Position numbers and translations under genes: made by a program
Notes under the pieces: generated by a model
Databases searched by the model: none
Told to the model about the DNA's origin: nothing
Seen by the model: the letters and a program-made list of their open reading frames with translations, nothing else
Part shown: piece after piece, positions 51,380 through 60,052 of the stretch
How positions within the stretch are numbered: position 1 is the first letter of the stretch
Layout: every line of letters starts with the position of its first letter
NCBI GenBank assembly: GCA_050123155.1
Contig: JASFHP010000005.1
Span: 1 to 64,000 of the forward strand
Length of the DNA stretch: 64,000 nt
Reading direction: 5' to 3'
From: Bathyarchaeum sp050123155
GTDB lineage: Archaea > Thermoproteota > Bathyarchaeia > Bathyarchaeales > Bathyarchaeaceae

Positions 51380-52981
51380 TCAGCTGTTAGGTTTTTTGTT
51401 TTTTCTTATTCGGGTTAAACAGAACAGAATTGTTACGATTGCTATGGCGGCTATGCCTATTGCAGCAACGATCACATGCCAAGTCGAAGGGGTACCGGAG
51501 TCGGTGTCAGGAACTGAATCGGGACCATCATCAGAAGTTGAGTCGGTTACATTTACTGTAAAAAAGATAGGTTCTGACGTTCCAACGTTTTCAGAATCAT
51601 CATTCGCATATACGATGAGAGAATGCGAGCCATCTGTTAACCCTGTCAAAGTTGTTGCAGTTTCTGTTATGGTCACGTTGTCTTGCCAATCTAAGCTATA
51701 ACCCATCCACGAAACATCCTCATCAACAGTAAACGCCAAAGTAACATAATCTGTGGTGTATGTCTGGTTAGACGGCGAATCAACAATTACAGTGGGAGAA
51801 AATATGTCTGGAAAATTGAACCCGATACCAACACCGTATTCGTCAGTCATAATTGACCAAATACCATAGGTAGTAGTGGAATACATGGGACCAGCTATTA
51901 CGTATCCGCTATCAGTATGCTCAACCAACAAACCAATATCATATGCATAGGTTTGGTTCCACTCCTCGTTTCCATCCGCATCAGTTTTAACCAAAAACCC
52001 GTCGTCGTCTGCTAGTACGTATCCGCCATCACTAGTCTCAACCAACAAACGAGCCCCATCATAAACTCCAGATCTTCCGTATGTCTGGTTCCACTCCAAT
52101 TTCCCAAACCTATTAGTTTTAACTAACCAGAAATCTTGTCCACTATCGTCAAGGGAACTTGTTTCACCAGCTATTGCATATCCGCCATCAGAAGTCTCAA
52201 CCAGCGCGTAAGCATAATCATAATCAGACTGTCTATATGATTGATTCCACTTGGCATTCCCAAACTCGTCAGTTTTAACCAACCAGAAACGATATGGAAT
52301 AGGAAGGCTTCTATCACCATGATACGAATAACCTGCCAGTGCGTATCCGCCATCAGAAGTCACGACCAAAGAAGTAATACGACCAGCTATTTCTCTGCTG
52401 TATGTTCGGTTCCACTCTTGGTTTCCATCCGCATCAGTCTTAACCAACCAAAATTTCTCGCTATCATACGAGTCAATATCCCCAAAAGAACATGTGGAAC
52501 CAGCAATCGCAAAACCGTCATCAGGAGTCACAACCAAAGAGAAGGCGTCTTCATTCAATCCTCCCCCAAATGTTTGGTTCCATTCAACATTCCCCGACGC
52601 ATCAGTTTTAACCAACCAAAAATCAACGTTTCCAGCACCAAAAGAAGTTGTGGAGCCAGCAATTACGTAGCCTCCATCAGAAACCGCGACCACAGAACGA
52701 GCCCGTTCGTTACCTGGTCCCCCGTATGTTCTGCTCCACTCAATGGTTCCAGAAGCATCAAATTTGGTCAAAAAAGCATCATAACTGCGCGCCCAAGAGA
52801 AACTTGTCTCACCAGCTACAGCATATCCGCCATCAGAAGTCCCAATTAACGAATTAACCAATCCCCCATCATATGTTTGAGCCCACACTGAAGAATCGGC
52901 TCCAAACAGAACAACAAAACCAGCACTCGTCAAAACAGAAATCAACAAACATGAAACAAACAGATTTCTACGCACCAACAT
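51380..52981 (-). CDS. Secreted repeat protein with C-terminal membrane anchor
   Basis: The product has a signal-like helix (FVSCLLISVLTSAGFVVLF), then seven or so ~50-residue repeats of the form DFWLVKTDASGNVEWNQTF...DGGYAIAG, likely beta-propeller blades. An Ig-like domain follows (IVDSPSNQTYTTDYVTLAFTV), then an acidic Ser/Asp/Pro linker and a membrane helix before RIRKNKKPNS. It is a surface-exposed cell-envelope protein of unknown partner. I start at ATG 52981 (signal peptide fits); the frame opens at ATG 53068, within repeat B, and GTG 52975 is possible. Direct copies of the 46-bp repeat flank the gene. Confidence 0.8.
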   Translation of the reverse strand: MLVRRNLFVSCLLISVLTSAGFVVLFGADSSVWAQTYDGGLVNSLIGTSDGGYAVAGETSFSWARSYDAFLTKFDASGTIEWSRTYGGPGNERARSVVAVSDGGYVIAGSTTSFGAGNVDFWLVKTDASGNVEWNQTFGGGLNEDAFSLVVTPDDGFAIAGSTCSFGDIDSYDSEKFWLVKTDADGNQEWNRTYSREIAGRITSLVVTSDGGYALAGYSYHGDRSLPIPYRFWLVKTDEFGNAKWNQSYRQSDYDYAYALVETSDGGYAIAGETSSLDDSGQDFWLVKTNRFGKLEWNQTYGRSGVYDGARLLVETSDGGYVLADDDGFLVKTDADGNEEWNQTYAYDIGLLVEHTDSGYVIAGPMYSTTTYGIWSIMTDEYGVGIGFNFPDIFSPTVIVDSPSNQTYTTDYVTLAFTVDEDVSWMGYSLDWQDNVTITETATTLTGLTDGSHSLIVYANDDSENVGTSEPIFFTVNVTDSTSDDGPDSVPDTDSGTPSTWHVIVAAIGIAAIAIVTILFCLTRIRKNKKPNS

Positions 52982-53067
52982 CTCTCCATTGAATATACAC
53001 TTGCCGAAAACAAGAAAAGCTTTGCGATTAAACCCGCTTTCTCGAATACACAGCAAAACATCAATCA

Positions 53068-53113
53068 TATTAGGAGACTAATAGAGGTAGATTGTTGAAA
53101 ACAGTGTTTTTTC
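53068..53113. repeat. 46-bp palindromic intergenic repeat, copy B
   Basis: It starts with TATTAGGAGACTAATA (one mismatch in the dyad), then GAGGTAGATTGTTGAAAACAG and a T-tract. It lies between the surface-protein gene and the 3' end of tRNA-Glu, in the same orientation as copy A, so the two are direct repeats about 1.8 kb apart. Confidence 0.7.
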
Positions 53114-53137
53114 TGGAAATGTGAAGGCAATAATTTT

Positions 53138-53215
53138 TGGTGCTCCGGCCGGGATTCGAACCCGGGTCTCCGGCTCGAAAGGCCGGAATACTTAGCCAGA
53201 CTATACTACCGGAGC
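53138..53215 (-). tRNA. tRNA-Glu (anticodon UUC), CCA encoded
   Basis: The minus strand folds as a cloverleaf: acceptor stem GCTCCGG/CCGGAGC, anticodon stem CCGGC/GCCGG around loop CTTTCGA (anticodon TTC), T-arm CCGGG-TTCGAAT-CCCGG, then discriminator A and a genomically encoded CCA. No intron is seen. The repeat copy B lies 24 bp beyond the 3' end. Confidence 0.95.
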
Positions 53216-53268
53216 CTAAGCCAGAGCATCAACCACATAAAACATACATACGTTTTAACCTTTCTCCA

Positions 53269-54546
53269 TCAGAAAGATATCTTAGCCGAGGAAGGAGTTC
53301 CGCCTATAACCTTCGCCGAAGCAGCACTCACCTCATCCACGTACTTTTCGTCTGTGTACACCCTGAGGATGTTGATGAAGCCTTTGAGAACATCAAACAC
53401 CGAAGATATGTCGCTCAGCCGCAGAGGAACCCTCTCTCCTGTCCGGGTCTTCTGGAAAACAGGAATCTCCATAGGCTCAAGCAATTCAGAGTGATGATAC
53501 GGCACCGAGGGAACTGTGGGCACATCAATCACAATGGTTTCAGGCTCAACTCCCGCCTCTGACGCAATCTTGTTTCTCATCTGCTCCCGAACCTCGTCGA
53601 CGCTGAAGATGCTGGGCACCATCTTTTCTCGAGCGTAGAAAGTTCTGTCGTAGGCGCACTTGAGGAGCCTGCGCCTCTCCAAGTTCTCCATTATTCCTCT
53701 AGACTTTTCGCATTCTCTCAGTTTGGTCCAAACAGTGTAGTCATTCAAGGCCAAGTAATCCTGAGGAGAATCAAAGTCCACCAAACCCAGCTCATCCTTT
53801 GCTTTCTCCATGGCTGTGGCAAGCATTATCTGAGCGGCTCTTCCAACACGGTGAAAGTAGATGCTTCTGAACGATTCCAACCTCGCCAACACAAAAGATT
53901 CAAGCGCTGACAGGGCTCCCACGTCAACAGCAAGATTTTCGCCCAGAACATCCAGCATGTTGATGAGACGAAAAACATCTACATACCCATATTCTGCCCC
54001 GGTGTGATGGGTGTCCCTCACCACGAAATCGAGCTTGTCAACGTCTACAGTGCTTTGAATGACCTGATCCAAGAATGCTTTCCCTTTTCTCCGTAGTTCT
54101 CCAACCGCAAGTTTTGCCACCGCATCTGGGTCGTATCCCAGTTCACTGATGATGTCCCGTAACTCAGATTTTTGGATAAGCCAGCGGGTCATATCCTCAT
54201 GGGTTTTGTTCAGGAACTTCACGAGAAGATGCTCAAAAACGTGGGAGAATGGACCGTGACCCACATCGTGGAGAAGAGCGGCCATTCTGACTGTTTGAAT
54301 TTCCTCTTCCGAAAGAAGCGGAGAAATATTCTGATTTTCCGTTAACTTGCCTGCGAGATACATGACTCCGATGGAGTGCTCGAAGCGAGTGTGGTTTGCT
54401 CCTGAATACACGAACTCTGACCCCGCCAACTGCCTTAGCCGGTGAAGCCGTTGAAAAGGGTAAGAGTCGATGAGCCGCTTCTCTGCTTCGGTGATGTAAA
54501 CATAGCCGTGAACCGGGTCTTTGATTTCCCCCCAGTATCGCCGCAT
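53269..54546 (-). CDS. HD-domain phosphohydrolase (dNTPase-like)
   Basis: This 425-residue protein has IKDPVHGYVYITEAEKRLID, NHTRFEHSIGVMYLAGKL, and the HD motif LLHDVGHGPFSHVFEHLL, then DFVVRDTHHTGAEYG. It belongs to the family of archaeal/bacterial HD phosphohydrolases related to SAMHD1/dGTPase. The substrate is probably a nucleotide, but this is not certain. It is divergent from tmk (87 bp), consistent with a nucleotide-pool role. Start is ATG 54546. Confidence 0.88.
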   Translation of the reverse strand: MRRYWGEIKDPVHGYVYITEAEKRLIDSYPFQRLHRLRQLAGSEFVYSGANHTRFEHSIGVMYLAGKLTENQNISPLLSEEEIQTVRMAALLHDVGHGPFSHVFEHLLVKFLNKTHEDMTRWLIQKSELRDIISELGYDPDAVAKLAVGELRRKGKAFLDQVIQSTVDVDKLDFVVRDTHHTGAEYGYVDVFRLINMLDVLGENLAVDVGALSALESFVLARLESFRSIYFHRVGRAAQIMLATAMEKAKDELGLVDFDSPQDYLALNDYTVWTKLRECEKSRGIMENLERRRLLKCAYDRTFYAREKMVPSIFSVDEVREQMRNKIASEAGVEPETIVIDVPTVPSVPYHHSELLEPMEIPVFQKTRTGERVPLRLSDISSVFDVLKGFINILRVYTDEKYVDEVSAASAKVIGGTPSSAKISF

Positions 54547-54633
54547 AGGGAACGTTTCTCCTCAGCCTTGTCAATCTAGAGCATCATTATTTAAGTTCAT
54601 CGATAATTAAAAGGGTAGAGGCTGAACCACACA

Positions 54634-55239
54634 GTGAAGAAGGGAATATTCGTCTGCATCGAAGGCTTGGATGGAAGCGGAAAAACCACCCACGCCTACC
54701 GGCTTGTGCAGAACCTGCAGAAAAGAGGATTCAACGCTGTCTACACCACTGAGCCTGGGCGGGGAGAACTGGGAAAATTTATTCGTGCATCGGTTTTGCA
54801 GGGGAAGAAGCGGGTGCCCAGAGTTGTGGAGGCGGTTCTTTTTGCGGTTGACCGTGTTGAGCATCTGGAGAAGGATGTGAAGCCGGCGTTGATGGCGGGG
54901 AAGGTTGTGGTTTCGGACAGGTGCGTGTACTCGTCTCTTGCGTATCAGGGGGCGGCGGGGCTGGACCTGAAATGGATTGAGGAGATTAACAGGTTTGCTC
55001 TTCCACCTGATTTGGCGTTGTATATTGATGTGCCGCCTGAGGTTGTGGTGAAGAGGATACGGCGGAAGAAGTCTGTTATGGAGAGGCTGGAGACCCAACG
55101 GAGAGTAAAAGAGGTTTACATGAAGTTTGTGGACAACGGAAATCTCATTTCTATCGACGGGGACAGAAAGAAAAGCGAAGTAGAACAAAACATTCTGAAG
55201 GTAATCCTAGATTTTCTGGAGAATCATAAAACATCTTGA
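54634..55239 (+). CDS. tmk: Thymidylate kinase
   Basis: This 201-residue kinase starts KKGIFVCIEGLDGSGKTTHAYRLV (P-loop), has the DR motif VVVSDRCVYSSLAYQGAAGLD, and the lid/base region IDVPPEVVVKRIRRKKSVME. It phosphorylates dTMP to dTDP. The start is GTG 54634. It is the canonical copy; a divergent relative sits in the sugar cluster at 8597. Confidence 0.92.
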   Translation: MKKGIFVCIEGLDGSGKTTHAYRLVQNLQKRGFNAVYTTEPGRGELGKFIRASVLQGKKRVPRVVEAVLFAVDRVEHLEKDVKPALMAGKVVVSDRCVYSSLAYQGAAGLDLKWIEEINRFALPPDLALYIDVPPEVVVKRIRRKKSVMERLETQRRVKEVYMKFVDNGNLISIDGDRKKSEVEQNILKVILDFLENHKTS

Positions 55240-55276
55240 CCAAACGGTTCGTTGTTGATGAAAAGTTCTGCGAAGT

Positions 55277-55855
55277 TTAGACGATGTATGGTTGGTTTGG
55301 TTTTTCTAGGTCTTTAATGAGTTCCATGGCTTGCTTAGACGCGGGCATGCCAGTTAATGGGATTCCCTTGAGGAGAGACCAGGGAGTGTTTTCAGCCAAT
55401 GTTGTGGCTATGTGGTCTTCCCCGAAACATTGCTTTGATATATCATAAACTAGGGAGCGGACCTCAGCCTCTGAGATGTGCCCCAACGCGTGAAGGTACT
55501 CGTGGGTTAAGATGCTGTAAACGAAAGCGTTAACAAGCTTCTTCGACTTTGTCACCGCCTCCACAATGTTGACCAGTCTCCTGTTCAGAACAATGTTGTT
55601 TGTGCCCAGCTGATGGTACGCACCCAAATGAAGAGGCAAATCATCCAAGAAAAGCAACATACCCCGTCTATGCTCGCCTAAACAAACTTGAACGGTTTCC
55701 TTAACTATCTCCCAAATTCCGCGGAAGCCCTCAGCATCGTCAATCCTTAAACAGTAATTCTCAACCATAGGTAACTCTTTTTCGGTCTTCGACTCTTCGT
55801 CTCTCCTGAGACGATCTGGTTGAAAGCTTACGGAAGCCAATTTTATCGCGATCAT
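55277..55855 (-). CDS. Predicted zinc metallopeptidase-like protein
   Basis: This 192-residue protein has the zinc-binding HEYLHALGH at ~118-126 (HExxH with a third His/Glu nearby), preceded by a helix KLVNAFVYSIL. The N-terminal part has no recognised domain, and a C-terminal helix completes it. It could be an archaeal protease of metzincin-like type, but the exact family is unclear. The start is ATG 55855; ATG 55768 (MVENYCLRID) would also fit. Confidence 0.68.
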   Translation of the reverse strand: MIAIKLASVSFQPDRLRRDEESKTEKELPMVENYCLRIDDAEGFRGIWEIVKETVQVCLGEHRRGMLLFLDDLPLHLGAYHQLGTNNIVLNRRLVNIVEAVTKSKKLVNAFVYSILTHEYLHALGHISEAEVRSLVYDISKQCFGEDHIATTLAENTPWSLLKGIPLTGMPASKQAMELIKDLEKPNQPYIV

Positions 55856-55936
55856 TATTACCTTCTAGTAACTTCTCACTATTTATACATATCACTTCTT
55901 GGCGCCACATTATATCGCCGAAAGCATCCCAACCTA

Positions 55937-56470
55937 TTATAAGCTGACTTTCTTGAAATCCCCAAAAAACAGCGGCATCAACTGCCTCTGGGGCAACTCA
56001 ACGTTTATTTGTTTAACCAAAAACTCTGTCAAGTCATCTAAGGGAACCCGCTGCGTTCCCTTCTCATGGCGAATCCTCAGTTCCAAGCTGCCTTCTTGGA
56101 ATGAGAAACGGAGCACACAATAATCGAACTTCAATGGAACCCGTTTACCGCCATCCCTGACACTGTGATAACAGACAGCGAAGAAAAAATCTAAAGTCTC
56201 CAACTCTGTTTCGTCAACGCTCTTCAGGCACTGCTCAAGCTCCTTCTGGTCCAAAAAATTGAAGCCAGCGCCATCAGCCACGCCGAACTCGAAACGGACC
56301 TCGCAATTCTGTTTCAAATAGGGAGTTACGGCGCCCAAATCAAAGGTTTCCTGATTCAGACGATGAAAGGTGCAGAGAATAGCCTTCTGGACCTCTTTAG
56401 CTGAGTCATGATACTCAAAAAGGGTTATACCGTGAACGTTTTCGGGAAAATTTTCGTAACGCCCAAGCAA
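55937..56470 (-). CDS. Conserved hypothetical protein
   Basis: This 177-residue mixed alpha/beta protein starts LGRYENFPENVHGITLFEYHD, with VRFEFGVADGAGFNFLD and LRFSFQEGSLELRIRHEKGTQRV in the second half. I do not recognise a family. UUG 56470 is the first available start; the frame just above still looks coding (SHPNPEQKAFG) but holds no start codon before an in-frame TGA. It follows the UPF0148 gene by 22 bp. Confidence 0.72.
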   Translation of the reverse strand: MLGRYENFPENVHGITLFEYHDSAKEVQKAILCTFHRLNQETFDLGAVTPYLKQNCEVRFEFGVADGAGFNFLDQKELEQCLKSVDETELETLDFFFAVCYHSVRDGGKRVPLKFDYCVLRFSFQEGSLELRIRHEKGTQRVPLDDLTEFLVKQINVELPQRQLMPLFFGDFKKVSL

Positions 56471-56492
56471 CCCAAACGCCTTTTGTTCCGGA

Positions 56493-56843
56493 TTAGGATG
56501 ACTTTTTCATCTTTCGTATCCTTTCAAGATTCTCCAGAAGAGTTGACAGGGTGGCTCCAAGGCTGTTAAGTTTCTCTGCATCCGTTTCTTCTGCAAGCTG
56601 TTTCTCTATCGCCTGAATCTTAACTAGGATTGTTGATTCCAGACTAGAGAATTTATCACCCTCTGGTTCCGGCTCTCCCTCTCGGACAATCATGACCCGC
56701 TTTTGGCAGCTGGCGCACCACAGGTTTCCGCTTCTTAGTTTGAAGAGAGGTGAAGCACAGGCTGGACAGGAATGCTCGGTGAGGGTGGCTCCCTGCCTAA
56801 GCAAGTCCGCCATAGCTTTGATGTTTTTTGAATCTTTAGTCAC
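56493..56843 (-). CDS. UPF0148 / SSSCA1-type zinc-ribbon protein
   Basis: This 116-residue protein has an N-terminal helix MADLLRQGATLTE, then a four-cysteine ribbon SCPACASPLFKLRSGNLWCASCQK, and a coiled C-terminal half. This is the archaeal UPF0148 family, related to the human autoantigen p27/SSSCA1. The molecular role is unknown. It is upstream of, and likely co-transcribed with, the 55937-56470 gene. Confidence 0.88.
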   Translation of the reverse strand: MTKDSKNIKAMADLLRQGATLTEHSCPACASPLFKLRSGNLWCASCQKRVMIVREGEPEPEGDKFSSLESTILVKIQAIEKQLAEETDAEKLNSLGATLSTLLENLERIRKMKKSS

Positions 56844-56977
56844 GTCAAACCCTTCTGAACAAGCTTTACGGTTTAGAGAATATATTTTTGCCGTCAGTTA
56901 ATTAACTATCTATTCCGTGTTTCATCTAGAAACTGATTATTGAATGATTTATGCTCCGTAAACGGTATAAATCGCCG

Positions 56978-57004
56978 CCTATTTATAGGATAAGAATAAA
57001 TAGG
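56978..57004 (+). promoter_or_regulatory. 9-9-9 inverted repeat over the UPF0147 promoter
   Basis: CCTATTTAT (56978-56986) and ATAAATAGG (56996-57004) are perfect inverted repeats. The right arm supplies the likely TATA element, placing transcription start near 57024-57028, ahead of GGAGG and ATG 57042. Binding here would block TBP, so it is a candidate repressor site. Confidence 0.45.
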
Positions 57005-57041
57005 TTACATCTCGTTTAAGCATGTTAATGGAGGCTTCTAT

Positions 57042-57320
57042 ATGGTTAGAAAAAAGAAATTACAGGAATATGAGGAGAGAATAGGAGAAGCCATGAATGT
57101 TCTTGGCATGGTTTCCGAAGACACCACCACTCCAAGAAACATAAGAAGAGCCGCGAAACAAGCAATCTCAGCCCTACAGGTCTCCGAAAACACCCCCGCA
57201 GTCAGAGCAGCCAACGCCATATCCATTCTGGACGAGATTCTGCAGGACCCCAACATGCCCCCCTACACCAGAGTGAAGCTCTGGAATGTGATGAGCCTAC
57301 TTGAAGCCATAAAAGACTGA
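57042..57320 (+). CDS. UPF0147 family protein
   Basis: This 92-residue all-helical archaeal family protein has EERIGEAMNVLGMVSEDTTTPRNIRR, SALQVSENTPAVRAANAISILDEI, and DPNMPPYTRVKLWNVMSLLEAI. The function is unknown; members are widespread in archaea. ATG 57042 follows GGAGG, with the inverted repeat over its promoter. Confidence 0.92.
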   Translation: MVRKKKLQEYEERIGEAMNVLGMVSEDTTTPRNIRRAAKQAISALQVSENTPAVRAANAISILDEILQDPNMPPYTRVKLWNVMSLLEAIKD

Positions 57321-57518
57321 AACCCCGGCAGGACTATCCGTGCATGTTTTCTTTCACACCCAATTCCTTACAGGCACCATAACAGCGGAAGCTTCACCCG
57401 TTTTCATTCGAATCTTGTTTAGGTTTTTTGGAGTTTTGCATGCCTAAAAGCTTTTGACAGACTTACATCCACCTTATTAGCTGGATTGGGTATTGCAGAA
57501 ATTCTGAAAGGATGAGAT

Positions 57519-58157
57519 ATGAACAAGTTCAACAGGGACATAGAGATTCTATTGGCAAAGTTGAACAGTGACACAGACGAAGAAGCACAGAAAAAACTGG
57601 TTGCGCTAAGGGATAAGCTGATTCGCTTGCATGAAGAGAACGTTGTCAAGATCAACCACTCAGTCATGGAGCTGGTATGCGCTAAGCACCTGATTCTTAA
57701 GGGTTACGAAGTGGACATTGAGCGCCCAATAGATGGACTGGTATGTGACCTGTACGGCGTGAAGGGGTTAGGATCCCACATCGTTGAGGTGGAGACCGGT
57801 TTCATTCCCCCAAGTCATGCTCTTGACCCCGCCAACTACCGCAAATCAAGGATATCCAGCAAAATAATCCGATATGGCAACCACTCAGACAAGTTTGCCT
57901 TAGGCGTGCCACCTTACTATCTGCTGCAGATTCCCGATATCTTGGTTAAACCTCCCAGAGACAGAACCCCCAAAGATTTGAAGTATCTCAAAACCCTCTG
58001 TGACCTCTACTACAAGAATCCGCCCGTTAGCCTCGAAGAAATCAGAAACGCGCGCATCCACAACATCTACATAATAGACGTGGACGAAATAACCATAAAG
58101 GAAGCTGACCCTGCAACCTACCTGAAAAAACGGGACAGCTTTTCGCTGCCAACATAA
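57519..58157 (+). CDS. Hypothetical protein, possible PD-(D/E)xK-like fold
   Basis: This 212-residue protein has an N-terminal helical region followed by VMELVCAKHLILKGYEVDIERPIDG, LVCDLYG and SHIVEVETGF. An acidic residue, a spacer, then an ExE-type strand can be read as a diverged PD-(D/E)xK nuclease core, but the lysine is absent. ATG 57519 follows GGATGAG at good spacing. Activity is uncertain. Confidence 0.62.
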   Translation: MNKFNRDIEILLAKLNSDTDEEAQKKLVALRDKLIRLHEENVVKINHSVMELVCAKHLILKGYEVDIERPIDGLVCDLYGVKGLGSHIVEVETGFIPPSHALDPANYRKSRISSKIIRYGNHSDKFALGVPPYYLLQIPDILVKPPRDRTPKDLKYLKTLCDLYYKNPPVSLEEIRNARIHNIYIIDVDEITIKEADPATYLKKRDSFSLPT

Positions 58158-58244
58158 AAAAGGAAAAGCAAAAAGTTTTCTCCGAGGCTTGTGCTGCTAA
58201 GCTTCTTATATGCTGTGCACCAAGTTTAGGTTGGTGAACTTGTA

Positions 58245-59027
58245 ATGGTGACAGTTTCCTCGAATCTGATAAACGATCATCTGGATGAACCGAAGGTTGA
58301 GCAGATGTTTCGGTTGCTGGAAACCGATTTGGAGGTCCAGAATACTCTCCGCATGTCGAACGTGATGGCTGTTAAACGTTTGAAATATAATGACCACGGT
58401 CCGGTTCACTCCAAAATAGTTGCGGGAAGTGCCCTAGAAATTTTTGAACTCTTAATTCAAGAAGCCACACCTACAACGGTCCAAAACAAAGTTTGCTCTC
58501 TTGAAGACGCCAAAGTCGTTGTCTTATGTGGGTCATATCTGCACGACGTGGGGAACAGTGTTCATCGGATCGACCATCATTTCCACAGCTGTGTGATAGC
58601 CAACCCCATCTTGGACAGACTTCTGAAGAAGGTTTATCCCGAAGACCCGGCTTTGGCGGTGAGGCTGAAGTCTGAGATACTGAACTGCATCTTTTCTCAT
58701 GAAGATGAAGTTGACTGTTTGAGCTTGGAGGCTGGAGTGGCGAAGATAGCTGATGGGACGGATATGGCTCGGGGAAGGACCAGAATTCCTTACAGAACAG
58801 GCAAAGTGGACATTCACTCGCTTTCCGCTTTATCCATAACCAAGGTGGAGATTGAGAAGGGAAAACGGAAGCCTGTTCAAATCTTGGTTAACATGAACAA
58901 TCCTGCGGGCGTCTTCCAGATAGAAGAGGTGCTGGAGAAGAAACTGAAAACTTCAGGCATACAGGATTTGGTTGACGTTATAGCCGTAGAAAAAGGAGTG
59001 CAAATAAGAAGAAAAAAAGTTCACTAA
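58245..59027 (+). CDS. HD-domain metal-dependent phosphohydrolase
   Basis: This 260-residue protein has KYNDHGPVHSKIVAGSALEI, the HD motif GSYLHDVGNSVHRIDHH, HEDEVDCLSLEAGVAKIADGTDM, and a C-terminal alpha/beta domain. It is similar in design to archaeal HD-hydrolase proteins of unknown substrate. GTG and ATG are both available near the start; ATG 58245 is used. It ends 40 bp before repeat C. Confidence 0.82.
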   Translation: MVTVSSNLINDHLDEPKVEQMFRLLETDLEVQNTLRMSNVMAVKRLKYNDHGPVHSKIVAGSALEIFELLIQEATPTTVQNKVCSLEDAKVVVLCGSYLHDVGNSVHRIDHHFHSCVIANPILDRLLKKVYPEDPALAVRLKSEILNCIFSHEDEVDCLSLEAGVAKIADGTDMARGRTRIPYRTGKVDIHSLSALSITKVEIEKGKRKPVQILVNMNNPAGVFQIEEVLEKKLKTSGIQDLVDVIAVEKGVQIRRKKVH

Positions 59028-59066
59028 AGCCCAATTTACGAAATTTTCTAACAGTTTGTTGCCTCC

Positions 59067-59111
59067 TATTAGGAGCCTAATAACAGTGTATTGTTGAAAA
59101 ACAGCTTTTTC
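59067..59111. repeat. 46-bp palindromic intergenic repeat, copy C
   Basis: It begins with the same perfect dyad TATTAGGAGCCTAATA as copy A, then a diverged ACAGTGT spacer, ATTGTTGAAAAACAG and a T-tract. It lies between convergent genes (HD hydrolase and DUF1508 protein). This copy is about 6-8 kb from copies A and B. Confidence 0.65.
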
Positions 59112-59176
59112 TGCTATAGAAATTGAGAAAAAAGGAGGAAGATAGGGTGATGCCGGATAGTTGGAATTATCGCCTG

Positions 59177-59944
59177 TTAAGGTTTCTTTCTTAGGTAGAA
59201 GAGAACTCTGATTCTGTAAGTGTCGGTTTGTGATGGATTATACTTTTCGTTTCCTCCGAATCTGGCGAAAACCTCTACGGAGTCATCCCACCAGTCCTGC
59301 TGTTTCGCTTTCCAGTCTATACTGAAATCTCCATCTTTGTTTGTCATTCCAGAGACAAGCACATCGTTACCCATGAAAGATCTGTCTCTCTCGTAAATGT
59401 CGATTTTTGCGTCTCCTACCCCTTTACTGGCGTCGCTGGTCATCAGCTTTCCTTCGAAAGTTACTATCGAATTCAAATCTACGCTAGTGGGAGGACAAGA
59501 CATCTTAAGAGTAGTGTCCACTGCACCAGCGGCTGGTTGCATCGGAGCTTCAGCCACTTCCTCCATAACCTGATCCACAGTCAAGTCGTCTATCTCTGCG
59601 TCGCAACTTTTTTGCACTGCCTCGATTCCATTCATGCAGCCCTGTTTGCTTTCATACGCTTCACTGGCTGCAATTATCTCTCCGTTAGGAGCACTCAAAT
59701 TGAATCTGAACTTTGAAGCTACATCAGTGAAAACCACATATTTGGGGTGCGGCAGCGTCTCTGCTCCAATTGTCGTGTCTTCTATTTTGGAGTCACAATT
59801 CTTTTGTACAGATTTTACGCCGTTCATGCAACCTGCCTTGCTCTCATAGGCTTCACTAACAGCCACTATTTTGTTGTTTGCTGCGACAAGTCTGAATCTA
59901 AATTTGCCTGCGATGTCCTTGTATACCTGATATTTTGCTTTCAA
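59177..59944 (-). CDS. Tandem DUF1508 (YegP-like) protein with C-terminal beta domain
   Basis: This 255-residue protein has two DUF1508 repeats: residues ~3-58 (YQVYKDIAGKFRFRLVAANNK, GCMNGVKSVQKNC) and ~68-123 (YVVFTDVASKFRFNLSAPNGE). Then comes an Ig-like/carboxypeptidase-regulatory-type beta domain from ~145 (LKMSCPPTSVDLNSIVTFEGK). The function is unknown. ATG 59944 begins the first repeat without a signal peptide. Confidence 0.85.
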   Translation of the reverse strand: MKAKYQVYKDIAGKFRFRLVAANNKIVAVSEAYESKAGCMNGVKSVQKNCDSKIEDTTIGAETLPHPKYVVFTDVASKFRFNLSAPNGEIIAASEAYESKQGCMNGIEAVQKSCDAEIDDLTVDQVMEEVAEAPMQPAAGAVDTTLKMSCPPTSVDLNSIVTFEGKLMTSDASKGVGDAKIDIYERDRSFMGNDVLVSGMTNKDGDFSIDWKAKQQDWWDDSVEVFARFGGNEKYNPSQTDTYRIRVLFYLRKKP

Positions 59945-60052
59945 AACATTTCCCCTGCATTAACTACTGTGCATTAGATTAATAAAAAAGGTTTTCTGCT
60001 GAGTTTTCCCTAATCTCTGCACTGTTGTTATCCGAAAATTCTGGGTTTAGGT

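Noticed and set aside
55937..56510. Another near-cognate start, upstream of the 177-residue hypothetical gene
   Set aside because: The frame above UUG 56470 looks coding (SHPNPEQKAFG) but is short, contains no AUA/AUU-type codon, and UUG with AAGG upstream is adequate.
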